Notes under the pieces: generated by a model
Database searches by the model: none
What the model was told of the DNA's origin: nothing
The model's input: only the letters and a program-made list of their open reading frames with translations
Position numbers and translations under genes: made by a program
Shown here: piece by piece, positions 54,736 to 61,573 of the stretch
Layout of the letters: every line of letters starts with the position of its first letter
Numbering within the stretch: position 1 is the first letter of the stretch
Assembly (NCBI RefSeq): GCF_014982975.1
Contig: NZ_JADCKL010000004.1
Span: 124,001-188,000, forward strand
DNA length: 64,000 bases
Reading direction: 5' to 3'
Source: Claveliimonas monacensis
GTDB taxonomy: Bacteria > Bacillota > Clostridia > Lachnospirales > Lachnospiraceae

Positions 54736-56364
54736 TCAGTCCTTTCCGCTCTGTGACCAGGTCCACTGGTCCACATTGTTGACCACAGACCACCCGTGTC
54801 CGTGGGGGTGTACTTTCTGCTCTGCCACCTGGAGGCCGTCCCGCACCCAGTAGAGATGGTCGATATTTACCAGCCACACCCAGGGAATGTCCCCCTCCTG
54901 GGTCACCCCGGCAGAGCCGTCCCACTGGGCCTTCTGCCAGAGTTCATAGGAGCTCTCCAGATCCGGGCTTGCCAGCGCCTGGTCCATGTACGTATCCACC
55001 GTCTCGTTGGAGTAGGGAGAGTACTGGGCAGTGCCTGTCCCTTCCATGGTGTGATAGATGTTGTAAAGTTCCATGGGCGTGTGAGCTCCCCAGCCCCACA
55101 GAAGGGGATCCGCCAGTGCCCGGTCGTAGGCTGTATCCCATCCCACGCCCTCGGTGGTGCAGGAAATCCCAAGCTCCTCCATCTGCCCTGCAAAGTCCGC
55201 TGCCAGTGCCTGGCGGACAGAGTCCCCAGTGGAATAGAGCAGATGCAGTTCCGCTTTCTGTCCGTCTTTTTCCCGGACGCCGTCCTCTCCCATGGTCCAT
55301 CCCGCCTGGTCAAGAAGCGCCGCCGCCTCTTCCGGGTCGTACTCCACCTGGGAAGCCTCATTGTACCAGGGAAGCTGGTCACAGACGCTGTAGGCCGGAC
55401 TGCCGTAACCGTTCAGCACATGGTCGATCATCTCCTGCCGGTCCACCCCTATGTTGATAGCCCGGCGCACAAGGACGTCCGCTGTAAAATCATTTCCCAC
55501 GGTGCGCCCTTCCTGGTCAGTGGTCGCCCCCGCTGCCGGCAGGTTAAAGCCCCGGTTGTCCACGCTGGCGTAGGAGGCAAGATTGTAGCCCTCCACCTGC
55601 TGGTCCGAGTAGGTGGCGGACGTGTATGCCAGATCCACCTCCCCGGCCTTGGCCGCCAGAAAAGCGGCGTCCTCTTCCATAAAGAGAATGGTGACACGCT
55701 TCATCTTCGGCGCCTCCCCGTAGTAATCCGGATTGGCCTCCAGGATCACCTGCTGCCCTCTGTCCCACTGCTTCAGTATATACCGGCCGGAGCCGATAGG
55801 ATTGGAACCGTAGGTGGCGCTGTCGTAGGCGTGCTCCGGCACGATCCCCACCACAGCCATGGTGTAGGGCCAGATGGAAAAAGCCCTGGTCATGTGGAAA
55901 AGGACGGTGGTGTCATCCACTGCCTCCGCATAGTCCAGCATAGTGAAATCGTTGACCGTGCTTTCCTCTTTCACTGTATTGTATGTAAAGGCCACATCCT
56001 CTGCTGTCAGCGGCTCCCCGTCTGTGAAGGACACGTCGTCCCGGATCTTCACCGTCCAGGTCAGACCGTCTTCGCTGGCCCCGTACTCTGTGGCCAGGTC
56101 GCAGCCAATGGTAAGGTCCGTGTTGGTCACCGTGAGGGTGCTCTGGATCAGAGGCTCATGGACATGCTCTCCCGCTCCCCAGCCGTAAGCCGGGTCAAAG
56201 CCTGCCTCGGGCTCTGATGTAGGCCCCATGGCAACTACCACAGAGGACGTATCCTGCCTGTCGCCGCCCTCCTGCCCGGAGGATGAACTGCCGCCGCAGC
56301 CCGCCAGCAGGCCAGCCCCCAGAGCAACGGTCAAGAGGCCGGAAATCAGCCGTTTCTTCATCAT
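54736..56364 (-). CDS. ABC substrate-binding lipoprotein, SBP_bac_5 family, probable nickel binder
   Basis: 542 residues. Signal peptide with lipobox LAGC (Cys22) and a Gly/Ser/acid linker; SBP_bac_5 fold with LIQSTLTVTNTDL, FTDGEPLTAEDVAFTYN, NPIGSGRYIL, and RRAINIGVDRQEMI. Members bind peptides, opines or nickel chelates (NikA). Position directly after larC suggests nickel. A His-containing segment near the C-terminus (HPHGHGW) and an N-terminal HVHEP could contribute ligands. Peptide uptake remains possible. AAAGGGG lies 9 nt before the ATG. Confidence 0.88.
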   Translation of the reverse strand: MMKKRLISGLLTVALGAGLLAGCGGSSSSGQEGGDRQDTSSVVVAMGPTSEPEAGFDPAYGWGAGEHVHEPLIQSTLTVTNTDLTIGCDLATEYGASEDGLTWTVKIRDDVSFTDGEPLTAEDVAFTYNTVKEESTVNDFTMLDYAEAVDDTTVLFHMTRAFSIWPYTMAVVGIVPEHAYDSATYGSNPIGSGRYILKQWDRGQQVILEANPDYYGEAPKMKRVTILFMEEDAAFLAAKAGEVDLAYTSATYSDQQVEGYNLASYASVDNRGFNLPAAGATTDQEGRTVGNDFTADVLVRRAINIGVDRQEMIDHVLNGYGSPAYSVCDQLPWYNEASQVEYDPEEAAALLDQAGWTMGEDGVREKDGQKAELHLLYSTGDSVRQALAADFAGQMEELGISCTTEGVGWDTAYDRALADPLLWGWGAHTPMELYNIYHTMEGTGTAQYSPYSNETVDTYMDQALASPDLESSYELWQKAQWDGSAGVTQEGDIPWVWLVNIDHLYWVRDGLQVAEQKVHPHGHGWSVVNNVDQWTWSQSGKD

Positions 56365-56388
56365 GTTGTTTTGCCCCTTTCTTTTCCT

Positions 56389-57684
56389 TTATTCTTCCCC
56401 GCAGTTTCGCAGCGCTTCCCGGTACACCGTCTCGTAGGATACCTGGTGTTCCCTTGCCAGGGCCGCCACATCCTCGTACTCCGGTTTCTGGTGCAGGATC
56501 CCACGGCCCTCCGCCGTCTTTACCCGCACCTGCCCCCACCGGGTTTCCACTGTCTTTACACCGGGCTGCAGAAAATATTTGGTACACCTGCGGGCTCTGA
56601 GTCCGTTGGTGGTAGTCTCTGCCAGAACGCACCGGGCCATCTCTCCCTCTTTTTCCGGCGGGCACAGCACAGTCAGCACATGTCCCGGCCTGCCCTTTTT
56701 CATAGTGCCGGAGATGGTGTAGGCGTCCAGGGCGCCCTCCTCTATCAGCCGCGTACAGGCAAAGGCAAGGGCCTCCGGCGTCATGTCATCGATATTGCAC
56801 ACCAGCTCCGTGATCTCCCCGTCGCCTTTTCCTTCTGTACTTTCTGTCTCTCCCAGGAAGACGCGGACGCAGTTGGCCTGCTCAAAGGTCTTTGTTCCTA
56901 TACCTACGCCGGGCCGCCCTGTCCTCATCAGCGGCATGGGACCAAAGGATGAGCCGAAAAACTTCAGAAGGGCCGCCCCTGTAGGGGTGCACAGTTCCCC
57001 CTGCACCTCCCCTCCATAGACCGGGACTCCCTCCAGGATATTGGCCGTGGCCGGAGCCGGCACCGGCATGACGCCGTGGGCACAGCGGACCGTGCCGCTC
57101 CCCACATGCACCGGGGAGACGATGACCTGCTCCGCCCCCAGAAGGTACATGGCATAGCACACCCCTGTCACATCCGCCACAGCGTCCAGGGCTCCCACTT
57201 CATGGAAATGGACGTCCCCCACCGGACAGCCGTGTGCTCTGGCTTCCGCCTCCGCGATCATGTCGTACACCGCGCTGGCATTCTCCTTCACCCGGGCCGG
57301 AAGTTCCAGTCCGCTGATGATCTCCCGGATATGGCCGGGTGTGGCATGATGATGGTGGTGGCTGTGGTCATGCTCGTGATGGTGATCGTGGTCGTGGTGG
57401 TGGTCATGCCCGTGATCATGCTCATGATCGTGAGCATGGTGCTCATGATGGTGGTCATGCTCATGGCCGGGTTCCGTCTCCTCCTCCCCGTCCACTGTCA
57501 CCGCCATGTGGGTGCCTGCGATGCCGCAGGTGGATGCGGCCCGGGCCTCCAGATGCACGCCGGGAAGTCCCAGACTGTTCATGGTATCCAGAAACTGCTG
57601 CCTGTCATCCAGCAGTTCATAGAGGGCGGACATGAGCATATCTCCCGCTGCCCCCATCTTACATTCTATATAAAGTGTCTTCAT
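56389..57684 (-). CDS. larC: Nickel insertion protein LarC (nickel-pincer cofactor), single frame with His-rich insert
   Basis: CTP-dependent cyclometallase that inserts nickel into pyridinium-3,5-bisthiocarboxylic acid mononucleotide, the last step of nickel-pincer nucleotide synthesis. 431 residues: N-terminal LYIECKMGAAGDMLMSALYEL, conserved DVHFHEVGALDAVADVTG, ELCTPTGAALLKFF, and the LarC2-type C-terminal part from NIDDMTPEALAF. In Lactobacillus plantarum LarC is made by a frameshift; here it is one continuous frame. Residues 74-113 are about two-thirds His (26 of 40), a likely nickel store. AGGAGG precedes the ATG, which overlaps larB by 4 nt. Confidence 0.95.
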   Translation of the reverse strand: MKTLYIECKMGAAGDMLMSALYELLDDRQQFLDTMNSLGLPGVHLEARAASTCGIAGTHMAVTVDGEEETEPGHEHDHHHEHHAHDHEHDHGHDHHHDHDHHHEHDHSHHHHHATPGHIREIISGLELPARVKENASAVYDMIAEAEARAHGCPVGDVHFHEVGALDAVADVTGVCYAMYLLGAEQVIVSPVHVGSGTVRCAHGVMPVPAPATANILEGVPVYGGEVQGELCTPTGAALLKFFGSSFGPMPLMRTGRPGVGIGTKTFEQANCVRVFLGETESTEGKGDGEITELVCNIDDMTPEALAFACTRLIEEGALDAYTISGTMKKGRPGHVLTVLCPPEKEGEMARCVLAETTTNGLRARRCTKYFLQPGVKTVETRWGQVRVKTAEGRGILHQKPEYEDVAALAREHQVSYETVYREALRNCGEE

Positions 57685-58451
57685 CTTTCTTCCTCCTTTA
57701 TCCCTTCCATCTGGTTGATCATGCTGGCCAGGTAGCCTGCTCCAAAGCCGTTGTCAATGTTCACCACACTGCACCCGGAGGCGCAGGAGTTCAGCATGGA
57801 CAGAAGGGCCGACAGCCCTCCGAAACTGGCCCCGTACCCCACGCTTGTAGGCACGGCGATGACCGGACAGTCCACAAGTCCCCCGATCACGGACGCCAGG
57901 GCTCCCTCCATACCTGCCACGGCCACCACGCACCGGGCGCTCATCAGCTCATCCAGACTGGCCAGGAGCCGGTGCAGGCCGGCCACTCCCACATCGTAGA
58001 GCCGGATCACCTGGTTGCCCATGGCCTCCGCCGTCAGAGCCGCCTCCTCCGCCACGGCCATGTCGCTTGTGCCTCCGGTAGCTACCACGATCCGCCCCCG
58101 AAGAGGTCTCTCCTCCGGAAAGGCGATGGCAAGCTTCGGGATGGGATGGTACTGCACGGCGACTGCTGCCGCCAGCTCCTCCGCCGCCTCCTGCCCGATC
58201 CGTGTGACAAGGATATTGCGGCAGTTCCTCTCTCCCATGGCTTTCACAATGCCCACGATCTGCTCCGGCGTCTTTCCTGCGCCGTAGATCACCTCCGCCG
58301 CACCCTGGCGGATGCTGCGGTGAAAATCAATCTTCGCGTAATCCAGATCTGCAAATGGCTCCTCCTTCAAGGACAGGAGGGCGTCCTCCGGGGTGGTCTG
58401 TCCCCGGGCCACGCTCCGCAGAAGCTCCAGTATATCCTGTTTGTTATCCAT
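57681..58451 (-). CDS. larB: Pyridinium-3,5-biscarboxylic acid mononucleotide synthase LarB
   Basis: Carboxylates and hydrolyses nicotinic acid adenine dinucleotide, first step of nickel-pincer cofactor synthesis. 256 residues. Small N-terminal region, then a PurE-like domain with IVVATGGTSDMAVAEEAAL, VVAVAGMEGALASVIGGL and VIAVPTSVGYGASFGG. Shine-Dalgarno AGGAGG overlaps the larE stop, 2-nt gap. Confidence 0.95.
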   Translation of the reverse strand: MDNKQDILELLRSVARGQTTPEDALLSLKEEPFADLDYAKIDFHRSIRQGAAEVIYGAGKTPEQIVGIVKAMGERNCRNILVTRIGQEAAEELAAAVAVQYHPIPKLAIAFPEERPLRGRIVVATGGTSDMAVAEEAALTAEAMGNQVIRLYDVGVAGLHRLLASLDELMSARCVVAVAGMEGALASVIGGLVDCPVIAVPTSVGYGASFGGLSALLSMLNSCASGCSVVNIDNGFGAGYLASMINQMEGIKEEER

Positions 58452-58453
58452 CT

Positions 58454-59227
58454 CTACCTTCCTCCTTTCACTGACACAGAGGGACTGCGCTGCTCCAGAT
58501 CCAGAAGCACGGTCCCAAAAAGCGGTTTCAGCGCCGCCATAACTTCTTCCCTCTTTTCAAACACAAGAGTCATCTGCTCCCCTGTCACCTGGAGACGGGC
58601 CCCGCCTTCTGTAAGCCGCACCCGGAAATCCGAAAAGCCCAGCTCCATAAGGGCCCTCTCCCCCTGCTCTGCCCGAAGAAGAGCCTCCCGGGTGATCCTT
58701 GTCCCGGTGGAAATCCTGGTGGCCAGGCAGGCGTAGGCAGGTTTGTCCCATGTGAAAAGGCCTGCCTCCCGGGAGAAAGCGCGCACCTCCTCCTTTGTGA
58801 CGCCGCATTCCCGCAGCGGCGAGCGCACCTTCAGCTCCCGCAGAGCCTGCATGCCGGGCCGGTCCCCCGCATCGTCAGATGCGTTGGTGCCGTCCAGCAG
58901 TACGGTGTAGCCGTCCGCTGCCGCCTGCTCCCGCAGCTTTGTAAAAAGCGCCCTCTTGCAGTAGTAACACCGCCTGGGGCCGTTCTGCGCCGCCTCAGCC
59001 ACTCCTAAGATATCCATCTCCACCACTTTCATGGGGACAGAAAGCTGCTCTGCCAGCCGCACCGCGTCCTCCAGTTCAAAGTCCGGCTGAAAGACCGTCT
59101 TTATATAGTAGGTCTGCACATCACATCCATACGTTTTCGCCGCCCAGAGAAGGAACGCCGAGTCGGTTCCACCCGAGAAAGCCAGGGCCGCCCTGGGCAC
59201 CTCTCTGAAAAATGTCTCTAAAGTCAT
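58454..59227 (-). CDS. larE: Sulfur-insertion protein LarE (pincer cofactor)
   Basis: ATP-dependent sulfurtransferase that converts the two carboxylates of the LarB product to thiocarboxylates. 257 residues. PP-loop SGGTDSAFLLWAAK (about 19-32), CYYCKRALF at the conserved position, LLDGTNASDDAGDRPG, and SPLRECGVTKEEVR. Whether sulfur comes from a sacrificed cysteine or an iron-sulfur cluster cannot be decided here. AGGAGAG lies upstream of the ATG. The first gene after the structured leader. Confidence 0.94.
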   Translation of the reverse strand: MTLETFFREVPRAALAFSGGTDSAFLLWAAKTYGCDVQTYYIKTVFQPDFELEDAVRLAEQLSVPMKVVEMDILGVAEAAQNGPRRCYYCKRALFTKLREQAAADGYTVLLDGTNASDDAGDRPGMQALRELKVRSPLRECGVTKEEVRAFSREAGLFTWDKPAYACLATRISTGTRITREALLRAEQGERALMELGFSDFRVRLTEGGARLQVTGEQMTLVFEKREEVMAALKPLFGTVLLDLEQRSPSVSVKGGR

Positions 59228-59423
59228 ATCATCTCTCCTGTCTTCTTACACCAAAAAGAAAAAGGCACCTGCCCCCTTCTGAGTGCAGATACCTTCCTGG
59301 TATCTATTCATTTCATCAAACATACATATCCCACGACGCCTGCACGCTGTCCGGAGCGTTCTCTGGCTGTACGCTTTGCGGCTTCTGCCGCCATGCCCCG
59401 GCTTCCTGCCGGATGTCATCTGT
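59228..59423 (-). ncRNA. Structured leader of larE with mutually exclusive hairpins (candidate riboswitch/attenuator)
   Basis: The 196-nt gap between DUF3842 and larE, read on the minus strand, contains CCGGC-AGGAA-GCCGG (59398-59412), GCGGC-AGAA-GCCGC (59378-59391), an AGCGU/ACGCU helix (59371-59375 with 59355-59359) that competes with an alternative pairing of 59355-59359 with 59344-59348, then the hairpin AGAUACC-AGGAA-GGUAUCU (59299-59305 with 59287-59293). The last of these shares its 3' arm with the following terminator, so both cannot form. Multi-helix domain plus antiterminator plus terminator is the architecture of a transcriptional riboswitch; ligand unknown, nickel or a cofactor intermediate being obvious candidates. 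Confidence 0.55.
59253..59293 (-). terminator. Intrinsic terminator in front of larE, overlapped by an antiterminator
   Basis: RNA stem GGUAUCUGCACUC (59281-59293) with GGGGGCAGGUGCC (59264-59276), 12 of 13 pairs including three G-U, loop AGAA, then UUUUUCUUUUU (59253-59263). The larE ATG is only 26 nt further on, so it must be conditional. Its first seven bases also pair with 59299-59305. Confidence 0.8.
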
Positions 59424-59831
59424 CTATTTCATAAAATCAGCCAGCGCCTCCACCGCGCTCTCCACTTTTTTTGTCATGGGAAGATCGGCTATGCCTACCA
59501 CGATATTGTCACACATGTTCACCGGGATCAGGATCCGCCCTGCCTGGCTCTGCCCGACGGCTGCTGCCATCCGGGGTGTGATCTCTCCCAGCATGGAGTC
59601 CGCGATCACAATGCCCACAGGCCCCATGATCACATCCGCCTTCCGGCAGGCAACCTCCACAGAGTTTTCTCCCGTGGCCGCCATATCTGCGCCGGCTTTC
59701 AGCATGGCGCCTGTAGCGGCGCTGTTGGTTCCCACTGCAAGCACTTCCACATCCGGATATCCGGCCTTCACAGCCGCCACAAGCTGCCGTCCAAGGCCAC
59801 CGCCCTGTCCGTCTATCACGAGAACCTTCAT
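59424..59831 (-). CDS. DUF3842 family protein
   Basis: 135-residue protein of unknown function, recognised as DUF3842-like. N-terminal MKVLVIDGQGGGLGRQL is a glycine-rich nucleotide-binding loop of Rossmann type; VLAVGTNSAATGAMLKAGAD, GPVGIVIADSMLGEITPRMA and PVNMCDNIVVG are further conserved-looking stretches. No signal or membrane segment. GGAGGUG lies 6 nt before the ATG. It is the first gene of the lar-nickel unit; since LarB uses a dinucleotide (NaAD), a role in handling that substrate or in sensing is conceivable but unproven. Confidence 0.85.
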   Translation of the reverse strand: MKVLVIDGQGGGLGRQLVAAVKAGYPDVEVLAVGTNSAATGAMLKAGADMAATGENSVEVACRKADVIMGPVGIVIADSMLGEITPRMAAAVGQSQAGRILIPVNMCDNIVVGIADLPMTKKVESAVEALADFMK

Positions 59832-59858
59832 GCTTTCACCTCCGCATTTTTTCTTTCT

Positions 59859-59889
59859 ATAGTTTATTAGAAACTATTTCCACTGTCAA
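59859..59889 (-). promoter_or_regulatory. Promoter of the DUF3842-lar unit with ATAGTTT palindrome over the -10
   Basis: On the minus strand, perfect -35 TTGACA (59884-59889), 17-bp spacer, -10 TAAACT (59861-59866). The perfect inverted repeat ATAGTTT-CTAAT-AAACTAT (59859-59877) covers the -10 and half the spacer, so a bound regulator would block RNA polymerase. It differs from the E. coli NikR and Fur boxes. Confidence 0.75.
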
Positions 59890-59954
59890 GAAAGTTTGTT
59901 TCCTTTACAGTTTACCGCCGGATCCCGGCCATGGCAAATACCTGTTGCGTATAG

Positions 59955-61256
59955 TTATCTATACCTGGAAAGCAGGACCACACCCACAGCGCAGACCAGC
60001 AGCTCCGTAACCGGGAAGGCCGCCCACACGCCGTACAGCTCCGCCAGGCTGGAGAGGAGAAAGGCCAGGGGGATGATCAGTATAAATCCCCGCAGAAGAG
60101 AGATGACGTGGGCCGGCAGGGGTCGCTCCGTGGAGGTAAAGAACACGGAATGGACGATATTAAGCCCTGCAAACACGCACCCTGTAAAGTAGATCTTAAG
60201 GCCCGTCTCGGCGATCTGCTGCAGCAGCGCGTTCCCCTCGCTGTTGAAAATCCCCACAATGGGCGCTGCCCCGAAAAACATAAGCAGGTACACCGCCGCG
60301 GAAATAAGGATCACCGCCCACTGGGCGTAGCGCAGGATGGCGGATACATTTTTCTGGTTTCCCTGCCCGTAGTTGCTGCTCAGGATAGGCTGGATCCCCT
60401 GGGAGATCCCTGTGTAGATGGAGATCACCACAAGGGAAATATTGGCGATGACGCCGTAGGCCGCCACGCCGGTGTTGCCTGCCAGCCCCAGGATGATCAT
60501 ATTAAACACGATCATGACAATGCCGGAGGACACTTCTGTCAGAAGGGACGGAAAGCCGCTTGAGAAGATCCCCAGGGCCAGTCTTGGAGACAGCCTGCAT
60601 CTGCGCAGATGAAACTGGTTTTTCTTTCTAAGGCGGTGGGAGGACTGTATCAGCATACTGATCACCGGGGCCGTCCCCGTGGCCAGGGCAGCGCCGAACA
60701 TGCCCATCCCAAGAGGGAACATAAACACATAGTCAAGCACCACGTTGGAGAGGCTTCCCACGATCATGGCCGCCATGGCAAGCTGGGGGGCCCCGTCGTT
60801 GCGGACAAAGCAAAGGAACAGGTTGTTTGCCATAAACATGGGGGCAAACATCATCAGCACCTGCAGGTAGGATCTTGTCAGCTCAAACACTTCCGCGTCC
60901 GCGCCAAGAAGGCGGGTCAGCACGCCGGAGCAAAGCAGCCCCAGGAAGAAAAAGACGGCCGCAATGAGAACCGTCAGCACCGCCGCATTTGTGAACACCC
61001 GGTCCGCGTTCTCATCCTTTCCCTGGCTCTTGAAGATGGTGTATTTAATGCCGCCACCCATTCCGATCATCAGTCCGCTTCCGTTGATGAAGCTGTACAC
61101 CGGGATGGCAAGGTTGAGGGCTGCCAGCCCGTCTGCCCCCAGGGCTTTGGACACGAAAAATGTGTCCGCCAGAATATAGCAGGACAGGCCGATCATTCCC
61201 AGCACATTCAAAGATGAATACTTGATAAACTCTCTAAAACAACTGTTTTTCTGCAT
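59955..61256 (-). CDS. MATE-family efflux transporter
   Basis: 433 residues, 12 membrane segments. Typical MATE features: LAALNLAIPVYSFINGSGLMIGMGGGIKYTI, and in the second half GISQGIQPILSSNYGQGN. Not closely similar to the MATE at 27.7 kb (that one begins KLYREFFSYVIPS). CCGGAGG precedes the ATG. Transcribed alone from its own promoter, behind a leader with a terminator. The stop codon lies in a small palindrome (GTATAG-ttat-CTATAC, 59949-59964). Substrate unknown. Confidence 0.92.
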   Translation of the reverse strand: MQKNSCFREFIKYSSLNVLGMIGLSCYILADTFFVSKALGADGLAALNLAIPVYSFINGSGLMIGMGGGIKYTIFKSQGKDENADRVFTNAAVLTVLIAAVFFFLGLLCSGVLTRLLGADAEVFELTRSYLQVLMMFAPMFMANNLFLCFVRNDGAPQLAMAAMIVGSLSNVVLDYVFMFPLGMGMFGAALATGTAPVISMLIQSSHRLRKKNQFHLRRCRLSPRLALGIFSSGFPSLLTEVSSGIVMIVFNMIILGLAGNTGVAAYGVIANISLVVISIYTGISQGIQPILSSNYGQGNQKNVSAILRYAQWAVILISAAVYLLMFFGAAPIVGIFNSEGNALLQQIAETGLKIYFTGCVFAGLNIVHSVFFTSTERPLPAHVISLLRGFILIIPLAFLLSSLAELYGVWAAFPVTELLVCAVGVVLLSRYR

Positions 61257-61320
61257 ACATCATACCTCCGGCTCTTGTGGTCAGATTTCGCCCCGGATCC
61301 TGGAAAAACATGGACAGAAT

Positions 61321-61369
61321 AAAAAAAGTCCCATTTATTTCAACAAAGGCCTACTGAAATAAATAAGAC
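61321..61369 (-). terminator. Strong intrinsic terminator in the MATE leader
   Basis: RNA stem GUCUUAUUUAUUUCA (61355-61369) with UGAAAUAAAUGGGAC (61328-61342): 15 consecutive pairs including two G-U, 12-nt loop, then seven U (61321-61327). It lies between the MATE promoter and its start codon, and no other gene reads into it from that side, so it should act as an attenuator. Confidence 0.8.
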
Positions 61370-61371
61370 AT
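61351..61371 (-). other. Possible six-codon upstream open frame in the MATE leader
   Basis: ATG at 61371 followed by five codons and TAG (61351-61353), reading MSYLFQ. It covers the entire 5' arm of the terminator, so a ribosome on it would prevent the hairpin. There is no convincing Shine-Dalgarno sequence, which leaves translation doubtful. Confidence 0.3.
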
Positions 61372-61413
61372 ACCCGGCGGCAATCACTGCATTATTCGTT
61401 TACATGCTCTGCT

Positions 61414-61442
61414 AAAATATCACAAAACATATATTAAGTCAA
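61414..61442 (-). promoter_or_regulatory. Promoter of the MATE gene
   Basis: On the minus strand, TTGACT (61437-61442), 17-bp spacer, TATTTT (61414-61419). Predicted start near 61407, giving a leader of about 150 nt. Confidence 0.65.
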
Positions 61443-61504
61443 GATATTGCTTAAAATCGATCAATTTTTCTTCGTTTTCTCTTCCTTTTTCAATAAGAAA
61501 CTGA

Positions 61505-61538
61505 TATAATCCTTTTTAGTGCGCTAAATCGGCACTAA
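61505..61538 (+). promoter_or_regulatory. OPT promoter -10 and TTAGTGC inverted repeat
   Basis: TATAAT at 61505-61510, with only a poor -35 (TTCCTT at 61482-61487). Immediately downstream is TTAGTGC (61516-61522) / GCACTAA (61532-61538), and its left half is itself nearly palindromic (TTAGTGCGCTAA). The position at the transcription start suggests a repressor site. The rest of the 61257-61573 gap holds the MATE promoter and leader. Confidence 0.5.
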
Positions 61539-61573
61539 GAAAAAATCTATATTCTAAGAAAGGAATGAATGAC

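Noticed and set aside
54731-54925. 65-residue N-terminal extension of the NikB-like permease
   Set aside because: Gly/Pro/Arg-rich, inside the binding-protein gene, no ribosome site, and unlike any permease N-terminus; the TTG start explains the gene better.
57346-57465. CRISPR-like short repeats
   Set aside because: They are low-complexity His/Asp codons within larC, in frame, without unique spacers.
59228-59423. Assigning the larE leader to the NiCo riboswitch class or to a T-box
   Set aside because: The helix layout is only loosely like NiCo and the conserved junction bases were not found; T-box specifier and GGUGGUACC-like sequences are absent.
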